A stretch of 64,000 bases of DNA from JAWKWH01 sp965204295 (GCA_965204295.1 OZ241973.1:3038001-3102000); one strand, 5' to 3'. Counted from the stretch's first letter, positions 8,577-16,889 are shown. Made by a program: numbers and translations. Notes: generated from the sequence alone by a model not told the origin.

Positions 8577-9554
8577 ATGAATGCCGTCGAACAGGTTGAA
8601 GTGGAAGTTGATGAAACCGGTATGCGCGTGGACCGCTGGTTCAAGGCGCGCTATCCGGGACTGGGCTTCGGGCAATTGCAGAAATTGTTGCGTTCCGGAC
8701 AGGTTCGTGTCGATGGCGGCCGGGTTAAATCCGACGCGAGATTGAAACCCGGGCAGGTCGTGCGTGTGCCTCCTCTGGCGACTGACCGCAAAGGCGGTGC
8801 GGAAACGGTGCGGACGCTCCGTGGAACCGCCGACGAAGAGGCGCTTGGCAAGATCCTGCTGCATGAAGACGACAAGGTGGTTGTCTTCAACAAACCGGCG
8901 GGCCTCGCCGTTCAGGGCGGTTCCGGCGTTTCGCGGCACATCGACGGCATGCTGGCGGCGGTGCGCAACAAGAAGGGCGAAAAACCACGCCTTGTTCACC
9001 GCCTCGACCGAGACACGTCCGGAGTACTGGTCGTGGCGCGCACCCGTCAGGCAGCCATATTGCTGACGGAAGCTTTCAGAAAGCGTGACGCGAAAAAATT
9101 CTACTGGGCGCTGGTCAAAGGTGCGCCGAGGAAGCGGGATGGCAGGATATCGACCTGGCTCGTCAAGGAGCGGACATCGGACGGTGACCGGATGCGGGTC
9201 GCACGGCACGGCGAGCCGGACACGGACCACGCAATTTCCTATTTCAGAATTGTCGACACCGCCGCCAACGGATTGTCCTGGCTGGAGATGGAACCGCATA
9301 CCGGGCGTACACATCAGCTTCGGATTCACGCCGCCCATCTTGGCTGCCCGATCATTGGCGATCCGAAATATTTCGCGGCCGACCGAAATTGGGCATTTCC
9401 GGGCGGTGTCCAGAAGAGGCTTCATCTGCATGCGCGGCGTATCATCATTCCTCACCCGGATGGCGGATCGGTTGACGTGACCGCGCCGTTGCCGCCGCAT
9501 ATGATTCAAAGCTGGAACCTACTTGGATTTGATGAAACGGGTGTGGAGGAATAG
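8577..9554 (+). CDS. rluC: RluC/RluD-type 23S rRNA pseudouridine synthase
   Basis: Converts specific uridines of 23S rRNA to pseudouridine. The 325-residue protein has an N-terminal S4 RNA-binding domain (about 15-75, with LQKLLRSGQVRVDG) and the RluA catalytic domain. The signature HRLDRDTSG is at residues 141-149, with catalytic Asp144. The MEPHTGRTHQLRIH motif lies near 240. The length and S4 domain favour RluC over RluA, while RluD cannot be excluded from sequence alone. The gene order crcB-rluC-ATP12 is typical of rhizobia. Confidence 0.9.
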   Translation: MNAVEQVEVEVDETGMRVDRWFKARYPGLGFGQLQKLLRSGQVRVDGGRVKSDARLKPGQVVRVPPLATDRKGGAETVRTLRGTADEEALGKILLHEDDKVVVFNKPAGLAVQGGSGVSRHIDGMLAAVRNKKGEKPRLVHRLDRDTSGVLVVARTRQAAILLTEAFRKRDAKKFYWALVKGAPRKRDGRISTWLVKERTSDGDRMRVARHGEPDTDHAISYFRIVDTAANGLSWLEMEPHTGRTHQLRIHAAHLGCPIIGDPKYFAADRNWAFPGGVQKRLHLHARRIIIPHPDGGSVDVTAPLPPHMIQSWNLLGFDETGVEE

Positions 9555-9565
9555 GCGTTATCGCC

Positions 9566-10348
9566 ATGCGTGACCTGCTGAACGATGCCGGAACGGCTGC
9601 AAGGGAGAGCCCCGAAGCGCTGGCCCAAAAGCACGTCAGGCCAGCATTGCCGAAACGTTTCTACAAGGATGTTTCGACCAAAATCGCGGAAAACTGCGAA
9701 TTTGGCGTTTATCTTGACGGCCGACCGGTCAGAACACCCGCCAAGACCGTTTTGTCGCTGCCAACACAGGCAGCCGCCCGGTTGGTTGCCGATGAATTCG
9801 GCGCTCAGGTAGACATCATTGATCTCGCCGCCATGCCGGTGACGCGGCTCGCGAACATTGCAATTGACGGGGTTGCATCCGATCCTCATCAGGCCGTATC
9901 TGAGGATATCCTCCGGTTCGCGTCGTCCGATTTGCTGTTTTACCGCGCCGGAACACCGGACACGCTGGCCGCACTGCAGGCGGAGGCCTGGGATCCGGTC
10001 CTCGACATGATCCGCGATGCCTATGGCGCCCGGTTCGTGCTTTCGGAAGGAGTGGTGCATGTGGAGCAGCCGCGCGAAGCGATTGCCGCTATCGGCGGCG
10101 CATTGAAACCCCATGAATATCCTGTAGCGCTGGCGGCAATTCACTCGATGACATCCTTGATGGGTTCGGCGCTGCTGGCTCTGGCCGTGGCCGATCGGAT
10201 GCTGGGCGCCGAACGGGCGTGGCAAGCCGCTCATGTTGATGAAGACTGGAATATTTCCCAATGGGGCGAGGATGCCGAAGCGGCCAGGCGGCATGCGCGT
10301 CGCCGGGCTGACATGTTTGCCGCGGCAGGTCTTCTTCTCGCGATCTGA
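9566..10348 (+). CDS. ATP12 family F1-ATPase assembly chaperone
   Basis: A 260-residue cytosolic protein of the ATP12 family. In mitochondria Atp12 binds the F1 alpha subunit before hexamer assembly; alphaproteobacterial homologues are thought to do the same. Recognisable segments are KRFYKDVSTK near residue 31, the YLDGRPVRTPAK loop and the MPVTRLANIAIDGV helix. It starts 11 bases after the pseudouridine synthase stop. In several rhizobia a HAD hydrolase lies between these two genes; none is present here. Confidence 0.9.
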   Translation: MRDLLNDAGTAARESPEALAQKHVRPALPKRFYKDVSTKIAENCEFGVYLDGRPVRTPAKTVLSLPTQAAARLVADEFGAQVDIIDLAAMPVTRLANIAIDGVASDPHQAVSEDILRFASSDLLFYRAGTPDTLAALQAEAWDPVLDMIRDAYGARFVLSEGVVHVEQPREAIAAIGGALKPHEYPVALAAIHSMTSLMGSALLALAVADRMLGAERAWQAAHVDEDWNISQWGEDAEAARRHARRRADMFAAAGLLLAI

Positions 10349-10747
10349 ACCGGTCGTCGCCGGATTCTCTTGCGGATTGACCGAGTTGCGAAACGGACGG
10401 CGCATCAATTGCAAAAAAATCAATGGCGGCAGGTAGCGCACGCACGGATTTGACGCGAAGTATGTCGCAGGATCCGATTAACTCCGAGATGACTGTGGAA
10501 GACACGTATTGTCGTTTTGAACTTTGAGGATCAACGGTTCTGCGCCTGCGGCAAGCGTGGGCAAATCGTGGAGCGAACCGAGCCGGACCGGATGCCGAAA
10601 CGCGGTTGCCGCTGCCTCGGACCGGTACTCCGGACGCGCTATGTCGATGTCGCAAACAGGATCAAGTCGGAGAACGTCGCGGGCATATTGTGCACCCGCC
10701 CTTGGCCGTTTGGCCGAACGGCCGCTGTTTCAATCGGAGATATGGCA
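10349..10747. other. 399-base stretch without a supported gene
   Basis: An open frame continuous with the next gene begins at 10517, but residues before 10748 show no family similarity and the best ribosome-binding site is at 10735. No glycine or SAM riboswitch consensus was recognised. The only clear structure is the hairpin at 10704-10723. Confidence 0.5.
10704..10723. promoter_or_regulatory. Perfect 7-bp inverted repeat upstream of a DMGDH-type gene
   Basis: GGCCGTT (10704-10710) and AACGGCC (10717-10723) flank a six-base loop, 24 bases upstream of the start at 10748. It could be an operator or a leader hairpin. No T-run follows, so it is not a standard terminator. Confidence 0.35.
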
Positions 10748-13309
10748 ATGGCTAGGTTCCCTGAGCGCGCAAAGATCATTGTGGTCGGACAGGGCGGCAT
10801 TGTGGGTGCGTGTGTGACCCATCACCTGATCGAAAGAGGATGGGACAACATCGTCGGTATCGACAAGTCGGGCATTCCGACCGACATCGGTTCGACCGCG
10901 CATGCTTCGGATTTCTGTTACGCGACTTCACACGATCTTCTGTCGTGCTGGACCACGCTCTATTCGGTCGATTTCTTTGAGAATCTCGGCCACTATTCGA
11001 AAGTCGGCGGTCTTGAAGTGGCGCGTGTCGGCGATGACGACCGGATGGCTGAACTGAAGCGCAAGGTTGCTTCGGGTAAGGCGTTCGGTACGCGCGCGAC
11101 GATGATCAGCGCCAGGGAGGCCAAAAGGAAATTCCCGCTTCTTGAAGAAGATGTCATCCAGGGCGCGATGTGGGATCCTGACGCCGGACTTGTGGTGCCG
11201 CGTTCACAGACGGTGGCCGGTAAACTGGTGGACCGGGCCGTCGCCGCCGGTAAATTGCAATCCTTCGCCAACACGCCGGCCACGGGTCTCGAGATTGAGA
11301 ACGGCCGTGTTCGCGGCGTCGCAACGCACCGAGGGACAATCGAGGCGGATCACGTTATCGTTTGCGCCGGCCTCTGGGGGCGGTTGATCGCTCAAATGGC
11401 CGGCGAGGATCTGCCGGTGATGCCGGTTGATCATCCGCTCACGTTTTTCGGTCCCTACAAAGAATTCGCCGGTACGGGAAAGGAAATAGGCTGGCCGCTG
11501 CTGCGCGATCAGGGAAATTCGGCCTATCTGCGCGATACCGGCGACCCAGAATCGACCGAGGGCGGGCAAATAGAATGGGGATATTACGAGGAAAAAGAGC
11601 CGCGGCTCCGCCATCCCCGTGACCTGCTTGAAAAGGAGGAGGCGCGGCTGTCGCCGTCGCAACGCGACCTCGACATGGAGCAGGTGGTCGAGCCGCTGGA
11701 GCGGGCAATCGAACTGACGCCGATTCTCGGTGAACTCGGCTATGATGAGAAACGCTCCTTCAATGGGTTGCTACAGGTCACCGCGGATGGAGGTCCTTCG
11801 ATCGGTGAATCGCAAAACGTACGCGGCTTGTGGTACGCGGTCGCCGTCTGGGTCAAGGACGCGCCGGGCATGGCCAAGCTCGTCGTGGACTGGATGACCG
11901 ATGGACATACTCATATCGATCATGCCGCGATAGACTTCGCACGCTTCCATCCGCATCAGATGGATGAACAATTCATCCATGACCGCTGTTTCGAGAGCGC
12001 CTTCAAGATATACAATCCCGCAGTTCATCCGCGGGAGCCTTATTCAAAAGGACGTGGCGTCAGGCGGTCGCCGTTTCATGAGCGCGAGAAGGAACTTGGC
12101 GGATACTTCATGGAACTCGGCGGCTGGGAGCGCGCGCACGGCTATGCCGCCAACGGGCATTTGCTGGAAAAATACGGAAACCGGGTTCCGGTGCGCGAAA
12201 ACGAGTGGGATAACCGGCACTTCTGGCGAGTCTCAAATGCCGAGCATCTGGAGATGAGCGAGAATGTCGGAATGGTCAACCTTTCGCATTTCGCCATTTT
12301 CGATGTCGAAGGGCGGGACCACATCGATCTCATGGAGTGGATATGCGCCGCAAAAATCGGCGGCGACAAAATGGCCGGCAAGGGCATCTACACCCATTTC
12401 CTCGATGACGAGGGCATGGTTCGCGCCGATTTGACCGTGTTCCGCATGGCGGATCGTTGCAGGGTCATCGATGGCGCCGACGCCGGTCCACGCGATTTCA
12501 ACTATATGAAGCGGGTCGCGGCAGACAAAGGATTTGATGTGACCGTCACCGATGTCACGGAAAAGTATGTGACGATCGGAATCTGGGGGCCGAATGCGCG
12601 CACGACGCTGCAAAAGGTCGTGGAAGACCCCGACGGTCTCAGCCACGAAAACTTTCCGTTTGCCGCGATCAAACCGATCGGAATCGCCGGCAAGGCTGTC
12701 AGCGCCTTCCGCATTTCCTATGTCGGCGAGCAGGGCTGGGAATTACACATGGCCTATGAAGACGCTCTTGCGGTCTGGGATGTGCTGCGGGCGCAAGACC
12801 TGATGGCGTTCGGTGTGGAGACCTACGCCAACAGCCGGCGCCTGGAAAAAAGCCTGCGCCTGCAAAATGCCGATCTGTTGACGGAGTATAATCTGCTGGA
12901 AGCCGATCTGGCGCGACCGAAGGTCAAACAGGCGGATTTCCGCGGCAAGGCGGCGTATCTGGAACATCGTGCCCGCGATCACCAACCGGCAATGCTGTGC
13001 ACGTTGGTGATGGATGACAACGTGGATTCAAACGGCGTTGCGCGTTACCCGGTTGGGGTTTGCCCGATATTGGATCCGGAAAGCGGCGAGACATTGCTGG
13101 ATTCGCTGGGCCGGCGCTCCTACACGACTTCGATTGCTTACGGCCCGACAGTCGGCAAGAACATTGCGCTTGGATATCTGCCCCATGAGCGCGTCAAAAA
13201 GGGCGCGAAATTCAAAATCGAATATTTTGGCGAGCAATATCCGGTCTCCGTGGCCGGTATCGGCTACGAACCGCTCTACGATCCGGCGAATTCGAAGCCG
13301 CGATCATAG
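10748..13309 (+). CDS. Dimethylglycine/sarcosine dehydrogenase-type FAD oxidoreductase with GcvT domain (copy A)
   Basis: Large two-part enzyme predicted to demethylate an N-methylated amino acid oxidatively and pass the one-carbon unit to tetrahydrofolate. From ATG 10748 (GGAGA eight bases upstream) it has 853 residues. The N-terminal DAO-type domain (about 1-390) has the Rossmann motif GQGGIVG at 14-20 and GSTAH with His52, in the position of the covalent-flavin histidine of mammalian DMGDH. The aminomethyltransferase half (about 430-840) has SYVGEQGWELHM. The usual TWHAAG is changed to TAHASD, and the protein differs strongly from copies B and C, so the substrate may differ. The GlxA-type regulator lies downstream in convergent orientation. 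Confidence 0.85.
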   Translation: MARFPERAKIIVVGQGGIVGACVTHHLIERGWDNIVGIDKSGIPTDIGSTAHASDFCYATSHDLLSCWTTLYSVDFFENLGHYSKVGGLEVARVGDDDRMAELKRKVASGKAFGTRATMISAREAKRKFPLLEEDVIQGAMWDPDAGLVVPRSQTVAGKLVDRAVAAGKLQSFANTPATGLEIENGRVRGVATHRGTIEADHVIVCAGLWGRLIAQMAGEDLPVMPVDHPLTFFGPYKEFAGTGKEIGWPLLRDQGNSAYLRDTGDPESTEGGQIEWGYYEEKEPRLRHPRDLLEKEEARLSPSQRDLDMEQVVEPLERAIELTPILGELGYDEKRSFNGLLQVTADGGPSIGESQNVRGLWYAVAVWVKDAPGMAKLVVDWMTDGHTHIDHAAIDFARFHPHQMDEQFIHDRCFESAFKIYNPAVHPREPYSKGRGVRRSPFHEREKELGGYFMELGGWERAHGYAANGHLLEKYGNRVPVRENEWDNRHFWRVSNAEHLEMSENVGMVNLSHFAIFDVEGRDHIDLMEWICAAKIGGDKMAGKGIYTHFLDDEGMVRADLTVFRMADRCRVIDGADAGPRDFNYMKRVAADKGFDVTVTDVTEKYVTIGIWGPNARTTLQKVVEDPDGLSHENFPFAAIKPIGIAGKAVSAFRISYVGEQGWELHMAYEDALAVWDVLRAQDLMAFGVETYANSRRLEKSLRLQNADLLTEYNLLEADLARPKVKQADFRGKAAYLEHRARDHQPAMLCTLVMDDNVDSNGVARYPVGVCPILDPESGETLLDSLGRRSYTTSIAYGPTVGKNIALGYLPHERVKKGAKFKIEYFGEQYPVSVAGIGYEPLYDPANSKPRS

Positions 13310-13321
13310 CCTGTCCGCCGG

Positions 13322-13620
13322 TTACACCGATTTTGCCGCCTCGCGGAGCGCGTACAATTTTTTCATCGCCGGGTTGCGGCCGGGCATGGCAAGGCCGCAA
13401 TCGGGTGCGGGGACCAGCCTGTCGCGATCAATGTGATCCAGCGTCGCCGTCAGTTGCAACGCGATTTACTCGCCACCCGCCAGTTCGTTCTCCCGCCCGA
13501 CAATTTCGCGCCGAAAACGCCACAGCCGATTTCCGCGACGTTGGCCTCCGGGAGCCATGATTGCCTGATCGGGGGAAGCTGTGGTAGAAACAGTTTGGAC
13601 GCCGGGTCGTGAACCAGGCA
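13322..13620 (-). pseudogene. Decayed fragment resembling the C-terminus of a MetE-type methyltransferase
   Basis: On the minus strand the last 45 or so codons before a TAA at 13322 read LDHIDRDRLVPAPDCGLAMP and then a short helical tail. This pattern matches the C-terminal zinc-site region (PDCG) of cobalamin-independent methionine synthase-like proteins. Upstream the frame is broken by a TAA near 13456 and apparently by a frameshift, after which another frame (LPEANVAEIGCGVFGAK) looks coding. No start or N-terminal domain remains. I infer a truncated, inactive gene; the identification rests on one motif region only. Confidence 0.45.
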
Positions 13621-13623
13621 GTT

Positions 13624-14634
13624 TCAAGCGAATTGGAAGCGCTTTCCGTCCGCGCGCTCCTGCTGCGGTGTTCGCGTGTACAGTTCGCGGTAGCATTTGG
13701 AGAAATGCGAAGCAGATACAAATCCGCATGCAACCGCCACTTCGACAATCGGCAGTGACGATTGCAACAGCAGATGGCGGGCCCGGTCCAGGCGCAGGTC
13801 AAGATAATATCGAGCAGGGGGCCGGCCCATTTCCTGCCGGAACAGCCGCTCGATCTGACGGCGCGACAAACCGATATGATCGGCGATCTCCAGAAATGAC
13901 AGGGGTTCGGTTATGTTCGCCTCCATCAACTCGATGATTGAGACGACCTTCGAATTTTGCACACCAAGCCTGGCGCGTAACGGCAGACGCTGGCGATCGC
14001 CAGGGCTGCGAACCCGATCTGTCAGAACCTGTTCGCAAACCCGATTGACCAGATCATCGCCAAAATCGTCGCCGATCAGCTTGAGCATCATGTCAAGCGA
14101 TGCGGTGCCGCCCGCACATGTGTAAACATTGGAATCGACCTCGAACAGGTCCGAGTAGACCTCGGCCCTGGGATAGCGCTCGGCGAAGCCGGGGAGATTT
14201 TCCCAGTGAATGGCGCAGCGTTTGTCCGACAACAAACCGGATGCCGCCAGCACATAGGCGCCGGTGCACAAGCCGCCAACCGAGACGCCCCGATTGTATT
14301 CCTCGCGCAACCAGGCGAACACGGATTTGTTGGAGTATTTCTCGACATGGATGCCGGAACAGACCACGACCATTGAAGGTCGTTCGCTGCCGGTCATGCG
14401 TCTGCGTTCTTCCTGAAGCGAGGTGTCGATATTGCAAGTCACGCCATTGGATGCCGTGACCGGATTTCCGTCAATGCTGGCGAGGCGCCATTCGTACGCT
14501 TCGAATCCAAGCATCCGATTGGCAGATCGCAACGGGTCAATTGCGGTCGCAAACGCAATCATCGTGAAATCCGGCACCAGGAAAAACACGATGGATCTGC
14601 GAATTTCAGGTCGAGCGTCGGCGCGGGCGTTCAC
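13624..14634 (-). CDS. GlxA-type transcriptional regulator: DJ-1/PfpI-like domain plus AraC HTH
   Basis: Predicted activator with an N-terminal class-I-glutamine-amidotransferase-like sensor domain (about residues 12-180, including GGLCTGAYVLAASG) and a C-terminal AraC/XylS double helix-turn-helix (about 225-325, LSFLEIADHIGLSRRQIERLF and the CGFVSASHFSKCYR second helix). I prefer the GTG at 14634, because GGGAGGA lies five to six bases upstream, over the ATG at 14667. The domain pair is that of GbdR, the glycine betaine/dimethylglycine-responsive activator of Pseudomonas. Next to a DMGDH-type gene, a role in methylated-amine catabolism is a reasonable inference, not proven. Confidence 0.88.
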   Translation of the reverse strand: MNARADARPEIRRSIVFFLVPDFTMIAFATAIDPLRSANRMLGFEAYEWRLASIDGNPVTASNGVTCNIDTSLQEERRRMTGSERPSMVVVCSGIHVEKYSNKSVFAWLREEYNRGVSVGGLCTGAYVLAASGLLSDKRCAIHWENLPGFAERYPRAEVYSDLFEVDSNVYTCAGGTASLDMMLKLIGDDFGDDLVNRVCEQVLTDRVRSPGDRQRLPLRARLGVQNSKVVSIIELMEANITEPLSFLEIADHIGLSRRQIERLFRQEMGRPPARYYLDLRLDRARHLLLQSSLPIVEVAVACGFVSASHFSKCYRELYTRTPQQERADGKRFQFA

Positions 14635-14773
14635 CTGTTCCTCCCAAACGCGGGTTTTGCGGCACATGGCGGCAAATCCGCGCCCCGGAGCGTCATCAGG
14701 AATTTATTGGGATGTCAATTGGCGATTTTATCTGAAGGCGACCCGCTCTGACCCTCGGCATGGAGACACAGGC

Positions 14774-14813
14774 AAAAAAGAAGCTCAGGAACATCCGCTC
14801 CGGAACTTCTTGG
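14774..14813 (-). terminator. Possible terminator of the 46-residue ORF
   Basis: Read on the minus strand, AAGAAG pairs with CTTCTT across an imperfect inner stem and is followed by a T-run (complement of 14774-14779). It lies about 20 bases past the stop of the small ORF at 14835. Confidence 0.4.
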
Positions 14814-14834
14814 GGAAGACGGTAACAGGTCCGA

Positions 14835-14975
14835 TCAGCCGAGAGTGTGACCGAGGCGGGCGGCGGCAACGGCGCCGGTCTGGCCAGGCATGGATTCGGC
14901 AAGACGCTTGCGCTCAATCGCGGTTGTCAGGTTCGAAGGAGCGGTGAATGCGAAGTAGCGAGCGAAAAATTTCAT
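14835..14975 (-). CDS. Small ORF of 46 residues, unknown function
   Basis: Reads MKFFARYFAFTAPSNLTTAI and continues for 26 residues to a TGA at 14835. AAGGAG (complement of 14982-14987) sits six bases before the ATG, one of the best ribosome-binding sites in the window, and a hairpin with T-run follows. The product is basic at its N-terminus, has no clear membrane span and ends in an alanine-rich, glycine-rich tail. I do not recognise the family. It is transcribed toward the GlxA-type regulator on the same strand, about 200 bases upstream of it. Confidence 0.55.
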   Translation of the reverse strand: MKFFARYFAFTAPSNLTTAIERKRLAESMPGQTGAVAAARLGHTLG

Positions 14976-15020
14976 GACATTCTCCTTGCATGTTAGGTCC
15001 ACAGGGGCTGACTTGGCATA

Positions 15021-15056
15021 CGCCTGCCTGAGGACCGGCGCCTGCCTGAGGACCGG
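15021..15056. repeat. Perfect 18-base tandem duplication
   Basis: CGCCTGCCTGAGGACCGG occurs twice with no gap (15021-15038 and 15039-15056), upstream of the 46-residue ORF. The unit is itself rich in CCTG/AGG. No coding role was seen. Confidence 0.9.
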
Positions 15057-15614
15057 TTTCTGACCGTCAGATAGGTTTGAATTCGCGTGTTTGAAGACGG
15101 AAAAACGAAGCGCGGGAAGAGAAATGCGACACGTCGTTTTTCCGTCCTTTTGCGATTTGTATTTTCCTCAATGAAAACAATCGGATAGATTCCTATTTAA
15201 CCGGCCATGCCAAGGCTGCGTATGGGGTATGCGCGCATTGCATGGCAATAGCTTCAGGGAAGCCAGACCTGATCGCGCGGACCGGAATCCTACGCCGTCG
15301 GGCCAGCCAGATATCCGGATAGCGCGATACCGCCTGCTTGCCGTCCTTTCGAGGCGATGTCGATACGGTGCAGGTCATTTCCGACGGAGCGGGGGCGGAT
15401 GGGCGCGGTGAAGCTCATTCGGCTTCCATCGGGACGATTAAACGGGTGCTCGATCCATGGAGCACCGGCGGGCCATCACGCTTTTGCCCGATTTCGTGCT
15501 AAAAGGGCAGGCGAGGGTGTTCGGCGATCGTTTCTCGGGAAATTCCACCGGACTCCAGCAAGGGACCGCCATCGGCATGTCGTGCCGCTTCCAGCGGCCG
15601 GAAAGGGAAACATC
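15057..15614. other. 558-base region without a supported gene
   Basis: Short open frames on both strands lack ribosome-binding sites and family motifs. The region presumably holds the promoters of the divergent 46-residue ORF and the OmpA lipoprotein, but I could not define them. Confidence 0.5.
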
Positions 15615-16271
15615 ATGAAGGCAAAAATCATCGCTCTACTGGCGGCGGCTTCCTTGACCGCGGCATGCACCACCGATCCGTTCACCGGAGAACGGAAGGT
15701 TTCGAATACGGCCGCGGGCGCGGGCATCGGCGCGGGCCTCGGCGCGTTGGCGGGTCTTGCGGTTGGCGGAAGCCGGCGTGCGCAACGCAATGCCGTGCTG
15801 ATCGGCGCCGGAGTTGGCGCTTTGGCCGGCGGCGGCATCGGCGCCTACATGGACAATCAGGAAGCGGAAATTCGCCGGCAGCTTCAGGGTACGGGCGTTT
15901 CGGTCACTCGAATTGGCGATACCATCGTGCTCAACATGCCGTCGAACATCACATTCGATGTCGATCAGGATGCTGTGAAAGGTTCATTCTATCCGGTGCT
16001 GAATTCGGTCGCCCTGGTGCTCAACAAGTACAACAGGACCGTGGTCGACGTGGATGGCCACACGGATTCGACCGGCGATGATTCCTACAATTTCGGACTG
16101 TCGCAACGCCGGGCGCTTGCGGTCGCCGATTATCTGAACGGTCAGGGCGTCGATGGCCGCCGCTTCTCGGTGGTCGGTTTTGGCGAATCCCGGCCGATCG
16201 CGTCGAATGACACCGCCGATGGCCGGGCCGCCAATCGCCGGGTGGAAATCCGGCTCGCGCCAATCGCCTGA
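15615..16271 (+). CDS. OmpA-family outer-membrane lipoprotein (YiaD-like)
   Basis: A 218-residue envelope protein predicted to be lipid-anchored at Cys18 (lipobox LTAAC after a hydrophobic signal). It then has glycine-zipper segments (about 35-75, GAGIGAGLGALAG and GAGVGALAGGGIG) and a C-terminal OmpA peptidoglycan-binding domain (about 100-218, with VDGHTDSTG and the SQRRALAVADYL helix, ending NRRVEIRL). It probably tethers the outer membrane to peptidoglycan. The start at 15615 follows AAAGGGAAACATC; earlier in-frame codons have no signal peptide. It stands alone. Confidence 0.92.
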   Translation: MKAKIIALLAAASLTAACTTDPFTGERKVSNTAAGAGIGAGLGALAGLAVGGSRRAQRNAVLIGAGVGALAGGGIGAYMDNQEAEIRRQLQGTGVSVTRIGDTIVLNMPSNITFDVDQDAVKGSFYPVLNSVALVLNKYNRTVVDVDGHTDSTGDDSYNFGLSQRRALAVADYLNGQGVDGRRFSVVGFGESRPIASNDTADGRAANRRVEIRLAPIA

Positions 16272-16382
16272 GCGCGGCGGCGGGAAGACCGGGAGAGGGT
16301 CCGCCGCATCGGGTTCGAGCGCGCCGGATGGGGCCGGCGCATTCCTGCGCAAACTTAATCGCTCATAATATGAAATAGCCCC

Positions 16383-16412
16383 TTGACAAAGGCCGTTCCC
16401 TGTGGGGAAAAT
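16383..16412 (+). promoter_or_regulatory. Candidate promoter of the small secreted protein
   Basis: A perfect TTGACA at 16383-16388 is followed after 18 bases by GAAAAT (16407-16412), a four-of-six match to the -10 consensus. Transcription from it would include the 20-base repeats. Confidence 0.4.
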
Positions 16413-16512
16413 CTGCGGGAGACTATCCATACCTGCGGGAGACTATCCATACCTGCGGGAGACTATCCATACCTGCGGGAGACTATCCATACCTGCAGGA
16501 GACTATCCATGA
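16413..16512 (+). repeat. Five tandem 20-base units carrying a Shine-Dalgarno sequence
   Basis: Units start at 16413, 16433, 16453, 16473 and 16493. The first four are identical (CTGCGGGAGACTATCCATAC); the fifth is CTGCAGGAGACTATCCATGA, where the final bases create the ATG at 16509. Each unit has GGGAG or AGGAG followed by seven bases and then ATA (copies 1-4) or ATG (copy 5). The array therefore multiplies the ribosome-binding site of the downstream gene. There are no spacers between units, so this is not CRISPR. Confidence 0.95.
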
Positions 16513-16889
16513 TCCGTTTATTTATCGCCGCCGCCTTACTGACAATTGTGTCCGGTCATGCATCGGCAGGTACGACCGACTGTGTCAAACATGAGTACTA
16601 TGACCAGAAAACTTTTACCGATGACACTGCTTTCTACGGAAGATTCACAAATCGTTGCGGTTATACTGTGTCTGTGAGTTGGATTAATAACTATGGACTG
16701 TCACATGAAGGAGATAGTTGCAATCATGGATACTCGAAAAGTGGATATGACTATGCGGCGACCATTGCGCCTGGCGGTTCCAAAGAACACTCTCATACAG
16801 TTCCGGGTGGATGTAGTGCCCGAATGAGATATTGCGCCGAGCCGCGTAATTATGAATTGCAAAAAAAGCATGGTCGTTGCCGCCGATGA
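16509..16889 (+). CDS. Small secreted cysteine-containing protein, unknown function
   Basis: A 126-residue product with a clear Sec signal peptide (MIRLFIAAALLTIVSGHASA, cut after residue 20). The mature part has six cysteines (TTDC, NRCGY, DSCNH, GGC, RYC and HGRC), many Tyr, His and Gly residues and a basic end. I do not recognise the family. The start at 16509 is set by AGGAG seven bases upstream in the fifth 20-base repeat. Base composition is lower in GC than its neighbours, which suggests acquisition. Confidence 0.7.
   Translation: MIRLFIAAALLTIVSGHASAGTTDCVKHEYYDQKTFTDDTAFYGRFTNRCGYTVSVSWINNYGLSHEGDSCNHGYSKSGYDYAATIAPGGSKEHSHTVPGGCSARMRYCAEPRNYELQKKHGRCRR

Noticed and set aside
10349..10747. 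Glycine riboswitch ahead of the DMGDH/GcvT-type gene
   Set aside because: No tandem aptamer consensus was recognised; only a simple hairpin is present.
16413..16512. Possible CRISPR array because of five short direct repeats
   Set aside because: The copies are directly adjacent with no spacers, and no cas genes are present; it is a tandem repeat over a ribosome-binding site.
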